Of a DNA stretch of 64,000 bases, positions 47,975-58,190 are shown in pieces. The notes beneath the pieces are model-generated. The model was given only the letters and a program-made list of their open reading frames with translations. It did no database searches and was not told where the DNA came from. Origin of the DNA: Ctenosaura bakeri (Eukaryota > Chordata > Lepidosauria > Squamata > Iguanidae); the NCBI GenBank assembly GCA_948474755.1, contig CAOLHI010001307.1:1-64000 (forward strand), given 5' to 3'. The position numbers were made by a program, and so were the translations under genes. The stretch's first letter is position 1. Every line of letters starts with the position of its first letter.

Positions 47975-48180
47975 ATCTGTGCGTGTGTGCGTGTGTGTGC
48001 ACGCATCTTCAAGTCACCTGTCAACTTATGGTGACCCCATGAATTTCATAGTTTTCTTAGGCAAGAAATACTCAAAGGTGGATTTCCAGTCTTTTCCTCT
48101 GAAATATAGTCTACAGTGCCTACAGTGTCCCATTGAAGCACTAATCAGGGCTGACTCTGCTTAGGTTCCAAGATCAGACA
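47975..48180 (+). mobile_element. CORE/MIR-like SINE, diverged
   Basis: cttcaagtcacctgtcaact tatggtgaccccatgaatttc, then a ttttcttaggcaagaaata segment. The core is lost. A CGTGTG simple stretch precedes it. Confidence 0.5.
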
Positions 48181-48439
48181 AGATCTAGTGCCCTTAGGAT
48201 AATTAGGTCCCTCTGAAAATCTAGCCCTTGCTTAATTCCCTGGATTTGAAAAGATTATGGAAGGAAGGAAGAAAAGTGTTTTGAAAGGAAATTTCAGTCA
48301 TAACCTAGGTGAATCATAAATTGATCTCATTTATGGTTTCCATTTTAGCATTAGCAATGTCTTCTACCCAACATCTTATCGTAATACTATAGGATTATTC
48401 CTAAGAATGATGGCACATTATACTTACCTGGAGTAGCGT

Positions 48440-49290
48440 AATGAATGTCACTGCAGGGAATATAAGCTTTTGATGGTCTCCATGGAGTGAGACCAGAATG
48501 TTATTTTTGATTGGTGCTGAGCACCAAATCAAGACATGTGATGGGGCAAAGGAGACAATGAAGCAGTTCGCTCCTATGACCTCAGCTTGCTGACGGGCAA
48601 GGCCTTGGAGTGCCATGGGCCTCCACCTGACATTTTTTGGTCATTCACTTTGGCGGTAATAACACTGTATTTTGGCAAAGACCCCAAATGTATTGACTGT
48701 GCCAGAAGAATGGTGAATAATCATATTTGGGCCACTTTATTCCTCAGCTTGGCAACAGATTTGGTCAGCTGGACCTCTACTGAGCAGATGGAGTGCACGT
48801 GTTTGATCATGGGACTCAGTTGTTCCTAGAATAATTGAGAGGGGGGTGAGGGCCGTGTTGTCTGGTCTGATGGGGGGAAAGGTACTAAGTGGATGCTTGC
48901 CCCTTTCTGTGGCTGATAATGGGTGATAATAAAATGTTGGTGATCACCTATTGGCACCCATTTGGTGTAGGGTAGGGCTCTGGAACCACCTCTTTAGGGC
49001 CCTGTGTCCCAGGGGTTTCAGTGAAGGAGGCTACCCTTGAGGTTAACCTGGGAATAAGACTCTCACTTTTAGAGCTGTGCAGCCTGGGTGGGAGTCCCTG
49101 GGTTACTTTCCAAGATGCTGGACTGGGGAGTAACCAAAGCAATTTGAATTGCCCCTGGGGCTGAGATGTTATTGCCCATGGGTAGGCTGAGCAGGTTGTC
49201 ACGTTGTCACCCTGGTTGCTCTCCTCTTCTTGTATATTTCAGGTTAATTCAATCTAAATAAAACAGGTCAAAATAAAATGGCCCTTAGTT
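48440..49290 (+). pseudogene. Decayed SGNH hydrolase from a transposable element
   Basis: In one plus-strand frame, a VIHFGGNN block (48640-48663) is followed 147 bases later by ADGVHVFDHGTQLFL (48784-48828). These correspond to block III (Gly-Asn) and block V (Asp-x-x-His) of SGNH/GDSL hydrolases as found in Ngaro-type retrotransposons. Stops interrupt the frame between them, and no clear block I Ser is left. The segment ends in an A-rich stretch with aataaaacaggtcaaaataa near 49256. No tyrosine recombinase or repeat arms are seen around it. Confidence 0.6.
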
Positions 49291-49436
49291 AACTCAGCTT
49301 TGTGTCTAGTTTCTTTATTTTATGGTTGAACATCAATTGTCATTCCTGGCAGGCAAGGATCCCTCCAGCTCTGATAAAAATTTATTTGATGGGCCCCTTT
49401 TCACAACGTATTCTTTGGGCAACTTTCCCTAAACTA

Positions 49437-49540
49437 GTGCCCCACAGATGGACTGAACTACCACATTTCCCAGCCACTGGCCATTGCTGATAGGGTTTGT
49501 AGTTCAACACATCTGGAGGACATCAGTATGAGGAAGGGGC
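49437..49540. mobile_element. hAT-like palindromic MITE fragment
   Basis: gtgccccacagatggactga and the inverse gttcaacacatctggaggac with a ccagccactggccattgctg core. Confidence 0.5.
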
Positions 49541-49917
49541 TTTTGAGTGTTAAAAAAAAAGAGAGAAAATATTATTATATGTATCTACACATAGTGGGCT
49601 TTCATCAGTTCTAGCTGATAAGGCTGCCTTAGTTTTCATCAGTTCACAAATGTATTGTATGTCAGACTGAATACTTTTAGGAGTAGAAATGCAATTTATG
49701 AATTGTATTCCTTTAACACTTCACAAAGTTATCCCTGGAACACTTGGCTCCGGGACAGATTATGAGTTAGTTCTGTGACACTGATAAAAGAATGTGTTTC
49801 AATTGGCAACAGAGTTTTAAAATGGCACAACATAAAAGCAAATAGGGTTCCCAAACTTCCAAAAATAGTATAAAAGTAGATATTTCAGCACGTGTCTCCC
49901 CCCCTTCTTGTTTAACA

Positions 49918-50150
49918 AGTTTGTTGTTGTGTGTCTTCGAGTTGTTTCTGACTTATGTAGACCCTGTCACAGGGCTTTCTTGGCACAATTTGTACAGAGG
50001 AGGTTTGCCTTTGCCTTTATCTGAGGTTGAGAGAGTATGACTTGTCCAAGGTCACCCAGTGGGTTTCTATGGCCAAGCAGGAATTCACATCCTGATCTCC
50101 AAAATCATAGTCCAATGCTCAATCTGCTACACCATACTGGCTCTCAACAA
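49918..50150 (+). mobile_element. CORE/MIR-like SINE, near full length
   Basis: cttcgagttgtttctgactt, then gaggtttgcctttgcc, the core tgacttgtccaaggtcaccc agtggg, and tccaatgctcaatctgctac accatactgg at the end. It is the best-kept copy of this family in the window. Confidence 0.72.
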
Positions 50151-50646
50151 ATTACTCCTAAGAAAATTCCTTCCTCATTCCAATTCTTCCCTATAGTTCT
50201 ACAGGCTCTAATAAAAACTTTTTTTCTACCTTGGATTCACTAAACTGTGAAGAAAAAATCGTTTAAAAAATTTACTATTGGCTAAACTTTCAGACATGAG
50301 GCAAGAAAATAGAAATACTGAAAAAAATTCATAACAAACTTACGATTCTGATTTCAGTGGGAAAATCAATGTCCAGTGCAAACGTACTACCTCATAGAGT
50401 TTGTTGTATAGAAAAACATGCCAAAAGCTTTTAGTGTTTGCAAAACACTTTCTGGACTGACCAGGTGATGTTTTAGTAGGTTTTGTGGAATACACTTGAA
50501 ATGAACAGACTAGTTGAAGCTAGCTACTACTGGAAGACTTGCAGAACAAATTTAGGGATGCAGAAGAAAGGGAAAGCAAAATGCATGCAAATTACTCTCT
50601 GTCCTAGCATAGACATCTCTACTTCTTTGTCACATATCACATCAAG

Positions 50647-50689
<43 letters not shown>

Positions 50690-51126
50690 ATTATAAGCTT
50701 TGTTTGAATGTTGCAAAATTTACTGGGACTGTTTGTGGGCTGGAATGCTGCAGCATCTTTCATGAAACAGTGCCACACATATGATAGCTAACTTTTTATT
50801 TGCTAACTGGATTTGGCACTTGCTAGCAAAATGTATTAAAACCATGTAGCTAACAAAGCCCGTCTTAGTAATCTAGGAAATCCTGGTTAGTATATTGTTC
50901 TTTTCTGGCTGTCAGAATTGAAGCTTGGAGATGTTGGGGGAGGGAGAAACAACTTGCAATAACTGTGCTAGCTGGGAGATCCTGGGAGTTGTAGTTTTTG
51001 GTTTGCCAAAAAGGTTTGTCTATGAAGGAATAGAAATTTAGGTTGGTGGGTAGACATAACAGGGCTTTCCCCATAACAACACCTTGGGTGTGGAACCCCC
51101 CCCCCAAAGCTGGCTCCATGTCTCTC
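50151..51126. other. Intergenic, nothing recognised except a CA repeat
   Basis: No gene. A long CA array at 50652-50688 gives low-complexity frames. A run of C lies at 51098-51107. Confidence 0.45.
50652..50688. repeat. (CA)n microsatellite
   Basis: About 18 uninterrupted CA units. Confidence 0.97.
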
Positions 51127-51234
51127 TTTTTTAAAAAAATATTTTTTATTAAGAAGAGCTTTTTAAAAATGCATGAAAAGTTAGCAAAAATTAAAGACAA
51201 AAAGAAAAGATAGAAAACTAAAATACAGCAATGC
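51127..51234 (-). mobile_element. L1 3' tail, left piece
   Basis: tttttttaaaaaaatatttt ttattaagaag is an inverted poly-A tail plus A-rich 3' UTR. It continues at 58360 beyond the Ngaro element with matching A-rich sequence and the ggcatccaatcttcc phrase. Confidence 0.6.
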
Positions 51235-51646
51235 CGCCCTACCCACGAAATAACGAGATCGCAGACAGAGCTTGGGTTGAACTAGGGCAATTTATTAATA
51301 TGCCTACTTAACAAGGGTTGAACTTAAACTTGAACATAAACTTGAGTTTCTGGTCAGAGCAGAATAATGGGGGGGGGGTTTACAGCACCTTCGTACTAGG
51401 GCCAAGAGGCCACTTCTGACCATCTCCCCTAGCCCGTTGAGCGAGATACCGGGCCCCAAAGTCAACCGCTGAAGATGCAAGATGACTTTGGCCAGCCCTT
51501 GTCTGGAAGGGAGCCCCAAGTCCACCCCCCGCTGCGCAGCAAGTGGGGTGATCCCAGGGCCCTCCCCAAGGATAGGATTTATCCTCCACCCCGAAAGGGG
51601 GTGCCATAGGTACACGCCGAACCTCAAGCCCCCCCCTTTGCCGGCC
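51235..51646 (-). repeat. Ngaro split direct repeat B2
   Basis: Begins CGCCCTACCCACGAAATAAC on the plus strand and matches B1 for about 410 bp up to TTTGCCGGCC. Differences are mostly single bases and one or two run-length changes. Confidence 0.92.
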
Positions 51647-51832
51647 TGCACGATTACGGGAGTAGTGGCAGCCTGATTAATGCCAATTGAGGCACCACCC
51701 TGTGAGCCAATTACCCCGCCCCAGGTGCAGTGTAGGGTAGGCGAAAAACCCCCCATAAAGGGAGGAAAAAATTCCTACCCGGCCCCGAAGCGACCAGCTG
51801 TCTTACACTGAAACCATAGGGGGGGAGGGTGG

Positions 51833-52002
51833 GTCGCCTTAATCCAGCACGAATGGCCGCCGAGGAGGCGGGGCGGGCCCTAAATACCGTGCCCCAGCCC
51901 GGCCTCCTCCCGTCGGCCACCGCGACGCAATCTCGCATCGCGGGAGGGCGGCAAAGACCGTCCCCCCCGCCATCCGCAAAGCTCGGGCGGTGTGGGACGA
52001 AT
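51833..52002 (-). repeat. Ngaro split direct repeat A2
   Basis: Starts GTCGCCTTAATCCAGCACG and ends GGTGTGGGACGAAT. It matches A1 at 58191-58359 with a few substitutions and an extra C-run length. It abuts B1 through TGA. Confidence 0.92.
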
Positions 52003-52005
52003 TGA

Positions 52006-52415
52006 CGCCCTACCCACGAAATAACGAGATCGCAGACAGAGCTTGGGTTGAACTAGGGCAATTTATTAATATGCCTACTTAACAAGGGTTGAACTTAAAC
52101 TTGAACATAAACTTGAGTTTCTGGCCTGAGCAGAATGATGGGGGGGGGTTTACAGCACCTTCGGACTAGGGCCAAGAGGCCACTTCCGACCATCTCCCCT
52201 AGCCCGTTGAGCGAGATACCGGGCCCCAAAGCCAACCGCTGAAGATGCAAGATGACTTTGGCCAGCCCTTGTCTGGAAGGGCGCCCAAGTCCACCCCCCG
52301 CTGCGCAGCAAGTGGGGTGATCCCAGGGCCCTCCCCAAGGATAGGATTTATCCTCCACCCCGAAAGGGGGTGCCATAGGTACACGCCGAACCTCAAACCC
52401 CCCCCTTTGCCGGCC
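52006..52415 (-). repeat. Ngaro split direct repeat B1
   Basis: Second copy of the approximately 410-bp B repeat, directly downstream (minus strand) of the hydrolase frame. Confidence 0.92.
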
Positions 52416-52437
52416 ATGGACAAGGACAAGCGTCTGC

Positions 52438-53040
52438 TTAGTCCTTATCCCCCCATCCCCTCAGGATCAAGTCCAGCCCCTTCTGCAAATCGTGTAAGAA
52501 AATCTGATTACCCTCTGGTGATAAGTGTACTCCATCACGCCAATACAGCTCCGGTTTACTGAAAACAATATCAGCGTGTGGGATGTAGTAACCCAAGCCC
52601 TGTCTCAGGGCGCGACGAATCTCCCTGTTCGCCAGCTGGCATGCGCGTTCTATGCGCCGGGATAGCACCCCCGCCCCATTCCCTCCTTTGCACCAAAGCG
52701 GACCAAACAATCGACGTGTGAGGCCATGTGCTTTGTATGAGCCGCATGTCATGGATGGCCTGTATCACCAAGGCCTTTCCTTTTAACAGTCCAAGGTCAT
52801 TACCGCCCAGGTGAATGACCAGCACATCGGGAGGAGGTTCACCGTGCTCCCCAAACAACAAAGGTAGCAGGCCAGACCACCGCAAACCTCTCTTTCCAAG
52901 CCAGCGTATGGATGCTTGATCACCCAGCCCCAGGTTCGTGCCCATGTGACCTGTGCGCGCCTGCCGCTCAGCCCAAAAGATGAAACTGTGGCCGCATATC
53001 AGTACTCTCTTCCTCCGCTCTGCAGCAGGTCGATCTGGAA
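52438..53040 (-). pseudogene. SGNH hydrolase domain of the Ngaro element (one frame break)
   Basis: A small serine esterase-type domain. Block I is ICGHSF (catalytic Ser, 52985-52993), block III is HLGGND (oxyanion Asn, 52796-52807), block V is WRDGVHLSPEGNQ (Asp and His, 52525-52536). All catalytic positions are kept. Its substrate in the element's life cycle is not known. The frame changes at the run CCCCCGCCCC (52668-52677), so 52945-52571 and 52752-52438 are read in different frames. It begins about 45 bases after the recombinase stop, behind a CTTTCCAG that could be a splice acceptor; how it is joined to the recombinase is unclear. Confidence 0.82.
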
Positions 53041-53053
53041 AGGAACCAAAGCA

Positions 53054-54066
53054 TTAAGGCAGATCAATTGGTCTAACATAGCGCCGGAACGCTGAGGACT
53101 TCCACCTGCCAATCCTCCTGATGTCATCTGCTTTCATACCTATCCACGCAGCGGTAGAGGCTGCCCCTATACGAAATGAGTGCGTACCGAAATTGACTCC
53201 CTGAAGGCCCAGCCGAGATAAGGCTTTCTTGGTGATGGTCCAGAATTGGAACTTCGTGAGAGGAGATTTATCCGCATGACAGAATAGGGGACCTTCGTGC
53301 GTACCCCTGTGGACTATATAAGCCCTGAGCGCCCTCACAGGGCACAGGGTTGCCTCGGCACATTCCTTCAAGGTCACCACCGTTCCCATCCTGGTCTGAT
53401 CTGTCTTGGAACCCCTTATGACCAGGAAAAGTGCTGCTCCCCCCAAGCCAAGTCCCGTAATTCCAAGGCCTTGCCCGAGCTATCCCTCCTGCTCTGTACA
53501 ACTAACTCGCTTACCCTTAGCGCCCCAAAAAATGCAATGAGGGCCGCTGCGTGAAACAAAAGGGCCTCATATGGTGATGAACAGACACTTTTCCACACCT
53601 CTCCCAGACCCTTCAGAATACCCGGAGAAAGCGGTTGCCTGCCATCCCGGACCTTTCCGTGCTGCCTGACGCATCCCTCAATAAACTTACGTATCCTGAA
53701 ATCACCCGTGGGGTCCGCCAGGCCCCTTGTTTTAGACCAAAAGGCTAAGGCCGACATTTTGGACCTGATGTAATGAGGGGAAAGACCAGCTTGCGAGACA
53801 GCTACACAAAACTGTAATATGTGGTCCACAGGGAGTGGCCAGGCGTCCTGTAGTCCCTTAGACTTACGGAAGCTGCAAAATTCCTTGGCCGCTCTACTGT
53901 AACTCCTCATGGTACTAGGTGCAATAGACATACCAATCATCCTGGTCACCTCACCCCGACAAGATTCCACAGGCTCTCGGGCATCGGTTCTGGGAGGGGT
54001 GAAGCGGCTGGAACCAGCTCCCGGAAGCGATCCATCTGCATACGGGAAAGAGAGTCCGCCAGGCAA
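53054..54066 (-). pseudogene. Ngaro tyrosine recombinase (one frame break)
   Basis: Would integrate the circular DNA copy. The N-terminal core-binding part contains STMRSYSRAAKEFCSFRKSK and HYIRSKMSALAFWSK. The catalytic part has GALRVSEL (first Arg), THSFRIG (His-x-x-Arg), GRWKS (Trp in place of the second His) and RRYVRP (Tyr nucleophile). The frame shifts at the C6 run 53439-53444: 54066-53416 and 53446-53054 are in different frames. The start overlaps the end of the RT frame by about 120 bases. Length and motif spacing fit the family. Apart from the one shift there is no stop. Confidence 0.88.
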
Positions 54067-56714
54067 TTGTCAACGCCTGCTACGTGAACAGCCTTGAAAA
54101 GAATGTTGAAGCGCAAGCATTGAAGTGTGAATGCCCTAACCAATCTCATGACCCGGTGTGACTTTGAAGATAGCTTATTTATCACGCTGACCGTGGCCTG
54201 ATTATCGCACCAGAAATGGACAGCGCTGTTAGCCAGCTCACGCGGCCAAATATGAACAGCGACCAGTATAGGGAAAGATTCCAGGAATGTAAGATCCGAA
54301 GTAAGGCCTGCTACGACCCAACTCTGGGGCCACCTCTGAGCACACCACCTACCTCCAAAGAAGACACCAAAGTCGATGGAACCAGCTGCATCAGATGATA
54401 TTTGCAGGGCATCTCTCACCAGGATTTCATTCCGCCAAAAGGAAACCCCATTGAAATCTGCCAAAAATTCCTGCCAAACTTTCAAGTCCAGCCTCATTTC
54501 CCTGGTGATTCTAATTCGGTGGTGAGGCTTGGTGACGCCCTTGGTGGCGTCACAGAGCCGCCTAAGGAAGGCCCTGCCAGGCGCTATGACCCTGCAAGCA
54601 AAATTGAGATGCCCTAGGATCTCCTGGAGTTCCCTGAGTGTTGCCTTGCGCCTGCCCAGGAAGGAAGCAACCCTTGACCGCAGGTCCTGAACCTTAACAA
54701 GTGGTAGCCTACTGGTCTGGTTGAGCGTGTCCAGCTCAATACCCAGAAACATGAGCCTGTGTGTGGGGCCCTCTGTTTTCTCATGTGCCAAAGGCACTCC
54801 CAGCTCATCCATCAAAGAAGTGAATTCAGACAAAAGGAAGGTACACTGCCCTGAACCTCCACGGCCTACGAACAGGAAGTCATCTAGGTAATGCACTACA
54901 CCCCTCATGCCTGATTTCTTTCTGGTGGCCCATTCCAAAAAGGTGCTAAAGGATTCGAAGGCAGAGCACGACACTGAGCATCCCATCGGGAGAGATGGGT
55001 CAAGATAGAACCTCCCTTCAAAAGCGAAACCCAAAAGCTCAAAGTCGTCTGGATGAACAGGTAAAAGGCGGAAAGCCGACTTGATGTCTGCTTTGGCTAA
55101 CTCAGCTCCCACTCCGTGTCTGCGAACAGTTCGAACTGCTGCGTCAAAGGTGGTATACCTCACGGAACACAGCTCCGCCGGAATAGCATCATTAACAGAT
55201 TGCCCTTTCGGGTATGATAAATGGTGTATCAACCTAAACTCGCCCGGTGCTTTTTTCGGAACTACACCTAGGGGGGAAATTCTAACAGTAGGAGTGGTGG
55301 GCTGATCAAATGGGCCTAGCACCCTACCTTCTGCCACCTCCTTATCTATTTTTTGCCTAACTATGTGTTCGTTTCCTATAACCGATTTAAGATTATTGGC
55401 CATGTAAAACCTGCGGGGTCCCCTACTTGGGATTCTAAAACCTGCTGAAAATCCTTCGTATAGATACTGAGCTGCCGCCCGGTTCGGATATACACAGAGC
55501 CAGGCCCGTAGTGGTTCCAACTTAATTGGACTGGGCCCCTTTTTGAAATGGCTGCTGGTTCCCCTGGCCTCGCTTTGCAGCCCCCTCCCTGGGGCCAGAC
55601 CCTCCGCCTTTTCGCTTGTTGCAGTTGCGGGCCGAGTGCGGGCCCCAGCATATCCCACACAGGTGTTTGTACCTGCAGGGGCGCCGTGCACAAAACCCTT
55701 GGGTCCCAAACTCCCAACAGATCTGAACGGGTTGCTGTTCTTGTGGACCCTGGGTGCGAAAGGACCCCCCATCTTGCCTGTCTGCACAAGATGCCCAGAG
55801 TGGGCCCGTTCCCCAAAAACTGGGCGACCAGGTCCCATTGACTGCATCCACATTTCAGTGTCGATGCGGTCCCAGCACAAACTTGCATCAGTCACTGCCA
55901 ACATCCGAAACCGCTTGTCATAGTGTAGCCATCCCATCCCCGAATACTCTAACTGAGCCCTCCATATGGTATTCAAGTATGCCACCAGGTCGTGTGCCCG
56001 TGAAGGGTTGTCCTTGAAGACCACATCCATGTAAATTAAGTATCCTGAGAGCCAATTAGTCCAGTTCCTCTCTACCTTTCTCTTCTTCAGCTTCTCCCTC
56101 TCTCCCGCATCCATGTCGTCCTTCTCTTTTTTATCTACATCCCTGTACAGAAGGGAAAACATGTCTACATATTCCCCTTTTTGTATCTTCTCAACCGTGG
56201 CTGCATTGAGGTGGCTACCAAGACTTCTAGGCTTCCCCCAGCCCGCTGCTCTGCTCCCTCTTCCTTGGCGGACTCCTGCTGCCCCCCTCCCCACCCAGGG
56301 AGGCTCCTTGACACTCTTTGCAGTTCCTTGCTGCCACCTGAACCTGCTGTGTGGAGGTTGCTGTCCCCCGGGGGGGCAGGGTGGATACGAAGCCAGAGGC
56401 TCCGGCGCTGGCGGGCCCCAGACCATGTTTCCTGGCGGTGGTCGAACTTCCCAGGGGCCCGCTACCCATGGAGTGCCGCTTTCAGGTGTGATGTACTCAC
56501 CAGCCGTCTCCGCTGCCGCCTCTATTTCTTCCGGGGGCCCTGTCGTCGAACAGCCAGGTTGCGACGCGGATGAACTCTCTCCCTCGCCCCATCGCCGTTC
56601 AAGGGCATCTAGTCTAGCCACAAGCCGGTCAAAGTCACATGTTTTAACAGCAATAATTCCATCCCCCCCCCTTTCTACCTTGACTGGACGCCCGACAGCC
56701 TCTCTCAATGGCAT
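53946..56714 (-). CDS. Ngaro gag/reverse transcriptase/RNase H frame, 922 codons
   Basis: One long open frame. The first about 290 residues are gag-like (YLNTIWRAQLEYSGMGWLHY). Reverse transcriptase runs from about residue 440 to 700, with PLGVVPKKAPGEFRLIHHLS, KADIKSAFRLLPV, LPMGCSVSCSAFESF and the catalytic YLDD at residues 609-612. RNase H follows with SSDAAGSIDFGVFF, WCDNQATVSV and AVHVAGVDNCLADSLSR. In 55536-55770 this frame crosses a region whose gag zinc fingers (CWEFGTQGFCARRPCRYKH, then CGICWGPHSARNC) are in another frame. Two compensating shifts, at runs 55765-55770 and 55536-55544, are likely. All three minus frames are open there. Confidence 0.85.
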   Translation of the reverse strand: MPLREAVGRPVKVERGGDGIIAVKTCDFDRLVARLDALERRWGEGESSSASQPGCSTTGPPEEIEAAAETAGEYITPESGTPWVAGPWEVRPPPGNMVWGPPAPEPLASYPPCPPGGQQPPHSRFRWQQGTAKSVKEPPWVGRGAAGVRQGRGSRAAGWGKPRSLGSHLNAATVEKIQKGEYVDMFSLLYRDVDKKEKDDMDAGEREKLKKRKVERNWTNWLSGYLIYMDVVFKDNPSRAHDLVAYLNTIWRAQLEYSGMGWLHYDKRFRMLAVTDASLCWDRIDTEMWMQSMGPGRPVFGERAHSGHLVQTGKMGGPFAPRVHKNSNPFRSVGSLGPKGFVHGAPAGTNTCVGYAGARTRPATATSEKAEGLAPGRGLQSEARGTSSHFKKGPSPIKLEPLRAWLCVYPNRAAAQYLYEGFSAGFRIPSRGPRRFYMANNLKSVIGNEHIVRQKIDKEVAEGRVLGPFDQPTTPTVRISPLGVVPKKAPGEFRLIHHLSYPKGQSVNDAIPAELCSVRYTTFDAAVRTVRRHGVGAELAKADIKSAFRLLPVHPDDFELLGFAFEGRFYLDPSLPMGCSVSCSAFESFSTFLEWATRKKSGMRGVVHYLDDFLFVGRGGSGQCTFLLSEFTSLMDELGVPLAHEKTEGPTHRLMFLGIELDTLNQTSRLPLVKVQDLRSRVASFLGRRKATLRELQEILGHLNFACRVIAPGRAFLRRLCDATKGVTKPHHRIRITREMRLDLKVWQEFLADFNGVSFWRNEILVRDALQISSDAAGSIDFGVFFGGRWCAQRWPQSWVVAGLTSDLTFLESFPILVAVHIWPRELANSAVHFWCDNQATVSVINKLSSKSHRVMRLVRAFTLQCLRFNILFKAVHVAGVDNCLADSLSRMQMDRFRELVPAASPLPEPMPESLWNLVGVR
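55540..55850 (-). pseudogene. Ngaro gag zinc-finger segment, out of frame
   Basis: A CCCH finger (C-x8-C-x5-C-x3-H) is followed at once by a CCHC-like knuckle (CX2CX3HX4C) and a basic KRKGGG tail, as in gag proteins of Ngaro elements, where it would bind the element RNA. It lies in a different frame from the surrounding 922-codon frame. Confidence 0.75.
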
Positions 56715-56910
56715 CTAACTTGTCAAAAAGGCTTGCCACCCTGCTGGACCCCTCTTCTAAGGATGCTGCCGACGAGCACGGGGCCACCGCAGTCTTGGCC
56801 GTCCTTCGCCTCTTGTTAGGAGTGGCCCCCTTGCTCGCGGCCGCCCTTTTAGCCGGTGCGGCCTTCTTGGGCGGCTGTTTGCCTTTAGAGGCAGCCCGTT
56901 TGGAGGGCAT
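56644..56910 (-). pseudogene. Ngaro gag N-terminus, shifted at a C9 run
   Basis: The ATG at 56910 opens a basic, Lys/Ala-rich segment, MPSKRAASKGKQPPKKAAP, then KLDAIERGCR. The frame meets the C9 run at 56663-56671, after which gag continues in the 922-codon frame. The 56910 start is the likely true gag start, because its basic, disordered N-terminus is what is expected and it lies just inside the leader. Confidence 0.65.
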
Positions 56911-56979
56911 GGTGCAGCCAGATGCCTGGGCCCTTTATCTGTTAGGGTGGGAACCTGGGGCTGGCGTGTTTGTTGCCTC

Positions 56980-58190
56980 AACTTTTTTTTTTTAATTAAT
57001 TTATTTATTTATCTGTGTGAGGGAGGATGGATGCTGCGGGCCTCTGCCAGTGCCCGCCGCCCGCCCTCCCTGGTACCTGGGGGGGCGCCATAGGAAGCGA
57101 GGGGGCGATACAATAACCCCAATCCAACCCAGGGGACTCAGCTGCGCCGCCCCACCGCCTCCCTAGGGGGCTGTGTCTCAGATGCCCACCCACCCTATGT
57201 TCCGCAGGGGGAGGGAGTGAATGCGCTGTAGGCACAGATAGGATACAAGGAGGGGAGGGGCTGATGCCACACCCCAAAGGCCCGTAACAGCCGAGACAGG
57301 CTGCAGCCGAGACGAGGTTGCCACTAGGTGCCTTTAGAGGCTTGTTGCTCCCCTCCTCCCACGCTCCCCGTAGGGGCGCCCCACCCGGCAGGCAAAGAGG
57401 CCGGTCTGCTGGATCCTCCACGGCCTACCCGCTATGGGCGGCAGCGGCGCTTCCGTGTAAGGCCCGGAAACCCAGGCTCCCGCGCGGCCTGCCCGCTCGC
57501 GTTGGCGGCGGCCCCGAAGAAGGCCCCAACGTGGCCGCAACAGGCTCCCCGAGTTCCCACGCGGGGAGGGAATGGCTCTCCCAGCAGGCCGGAGGGGCCG
57601 AAGGCCGAGTCCGGACCACACCCGAGTCCGGACCACCCTACCTCCCTTCCCCCCAGGCCACGAAAGAGGCCGCGAAAATGCCTCCCCCGCCCGCAAACAC
57701 CGAGGCCCGGCAACCGAGGCTCCCGCACGGCCTACCCGCTCGCGTTGGCGGCGGCCCGAACAAGGCCGAACGCGGCCGCCACAGGCTCCCTGAGTTACCA
57801 CTCAGGGAGGGAACGGCTCTCCCGGCAGGCCGAAGGGGCCGAAGGCCGAGTCCGGGCCACGAAAGAGGCCGCAAAAATGCCTCCCCTGCCTGCAGACACC
57901 CCGGCCCTGGCCGCTCGATACCCCGCCGCGGCAGCCGTGCAAAGCTGCCGTGGGCCTACCCGAGCGGCCGCTGAGGCGGCCGCTGGATTCTCCACGTCCC
58001 GGGCGAGCCGCCCGCCCAGCCACGGCCCCGGAAGCCGCGAAGCCGCCGAAGCTGGCCGGGAAGCCGCCCAACGCCTTCCCACGCCGAGTCCGCTGCGAAG
58101 GCTGTCCCTGGGTCCAGCGAAGAAGCAGGAGGAACGACCACCGAAGGCCACGTGGCGCAGGAAAACAGCATAAGGCCGTCCTCCTTCTTC
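56980..58190 (-). other. Ngaro 5' leader, GC-rich with tandem repeats
   Basis: Between gag and A1. It begins with a T-rich run and ATTTATTTATTTAT at 56983-57013 and becomes very CpG-rich. Plus-strand frames of 218 and 281 codons (57318-57974 and 57328-58173) are low-complexity Pro/Arg/Ala and most likely composition-driven. Confidence 0.6.
57466..57905. repeat. About 242-bp GC-rich tandem repeat in the Ngaro leader
   Basis: The block AGGCTCCCGCRCGGCCTRCC followed by CGCTCGCGTTGGCGGCGGCC at about 57475 recurs at about 57717. So does CAGGCCGRAGGGGCCGAAGG at about 57586 and 57824. There are roughly two units, the second shorter. Confidence 0.8.

Noticed and set aside
55543..56718. Plus-strand frames up to 201 codons antisense to Ngaro gag
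   Set aside because: Shadows of the GC-rich coding region on the other strand, with no domain of their own.
57318..58173. Long plus-strand frames of 218 and 281 codons, Pro/Arg/Ala-rich
   Set aside because: They lie antisense to the Ngaro leader in very GC-rich tandem repeats where stops are rare in all frames. No domain or codon signal supports a gene.
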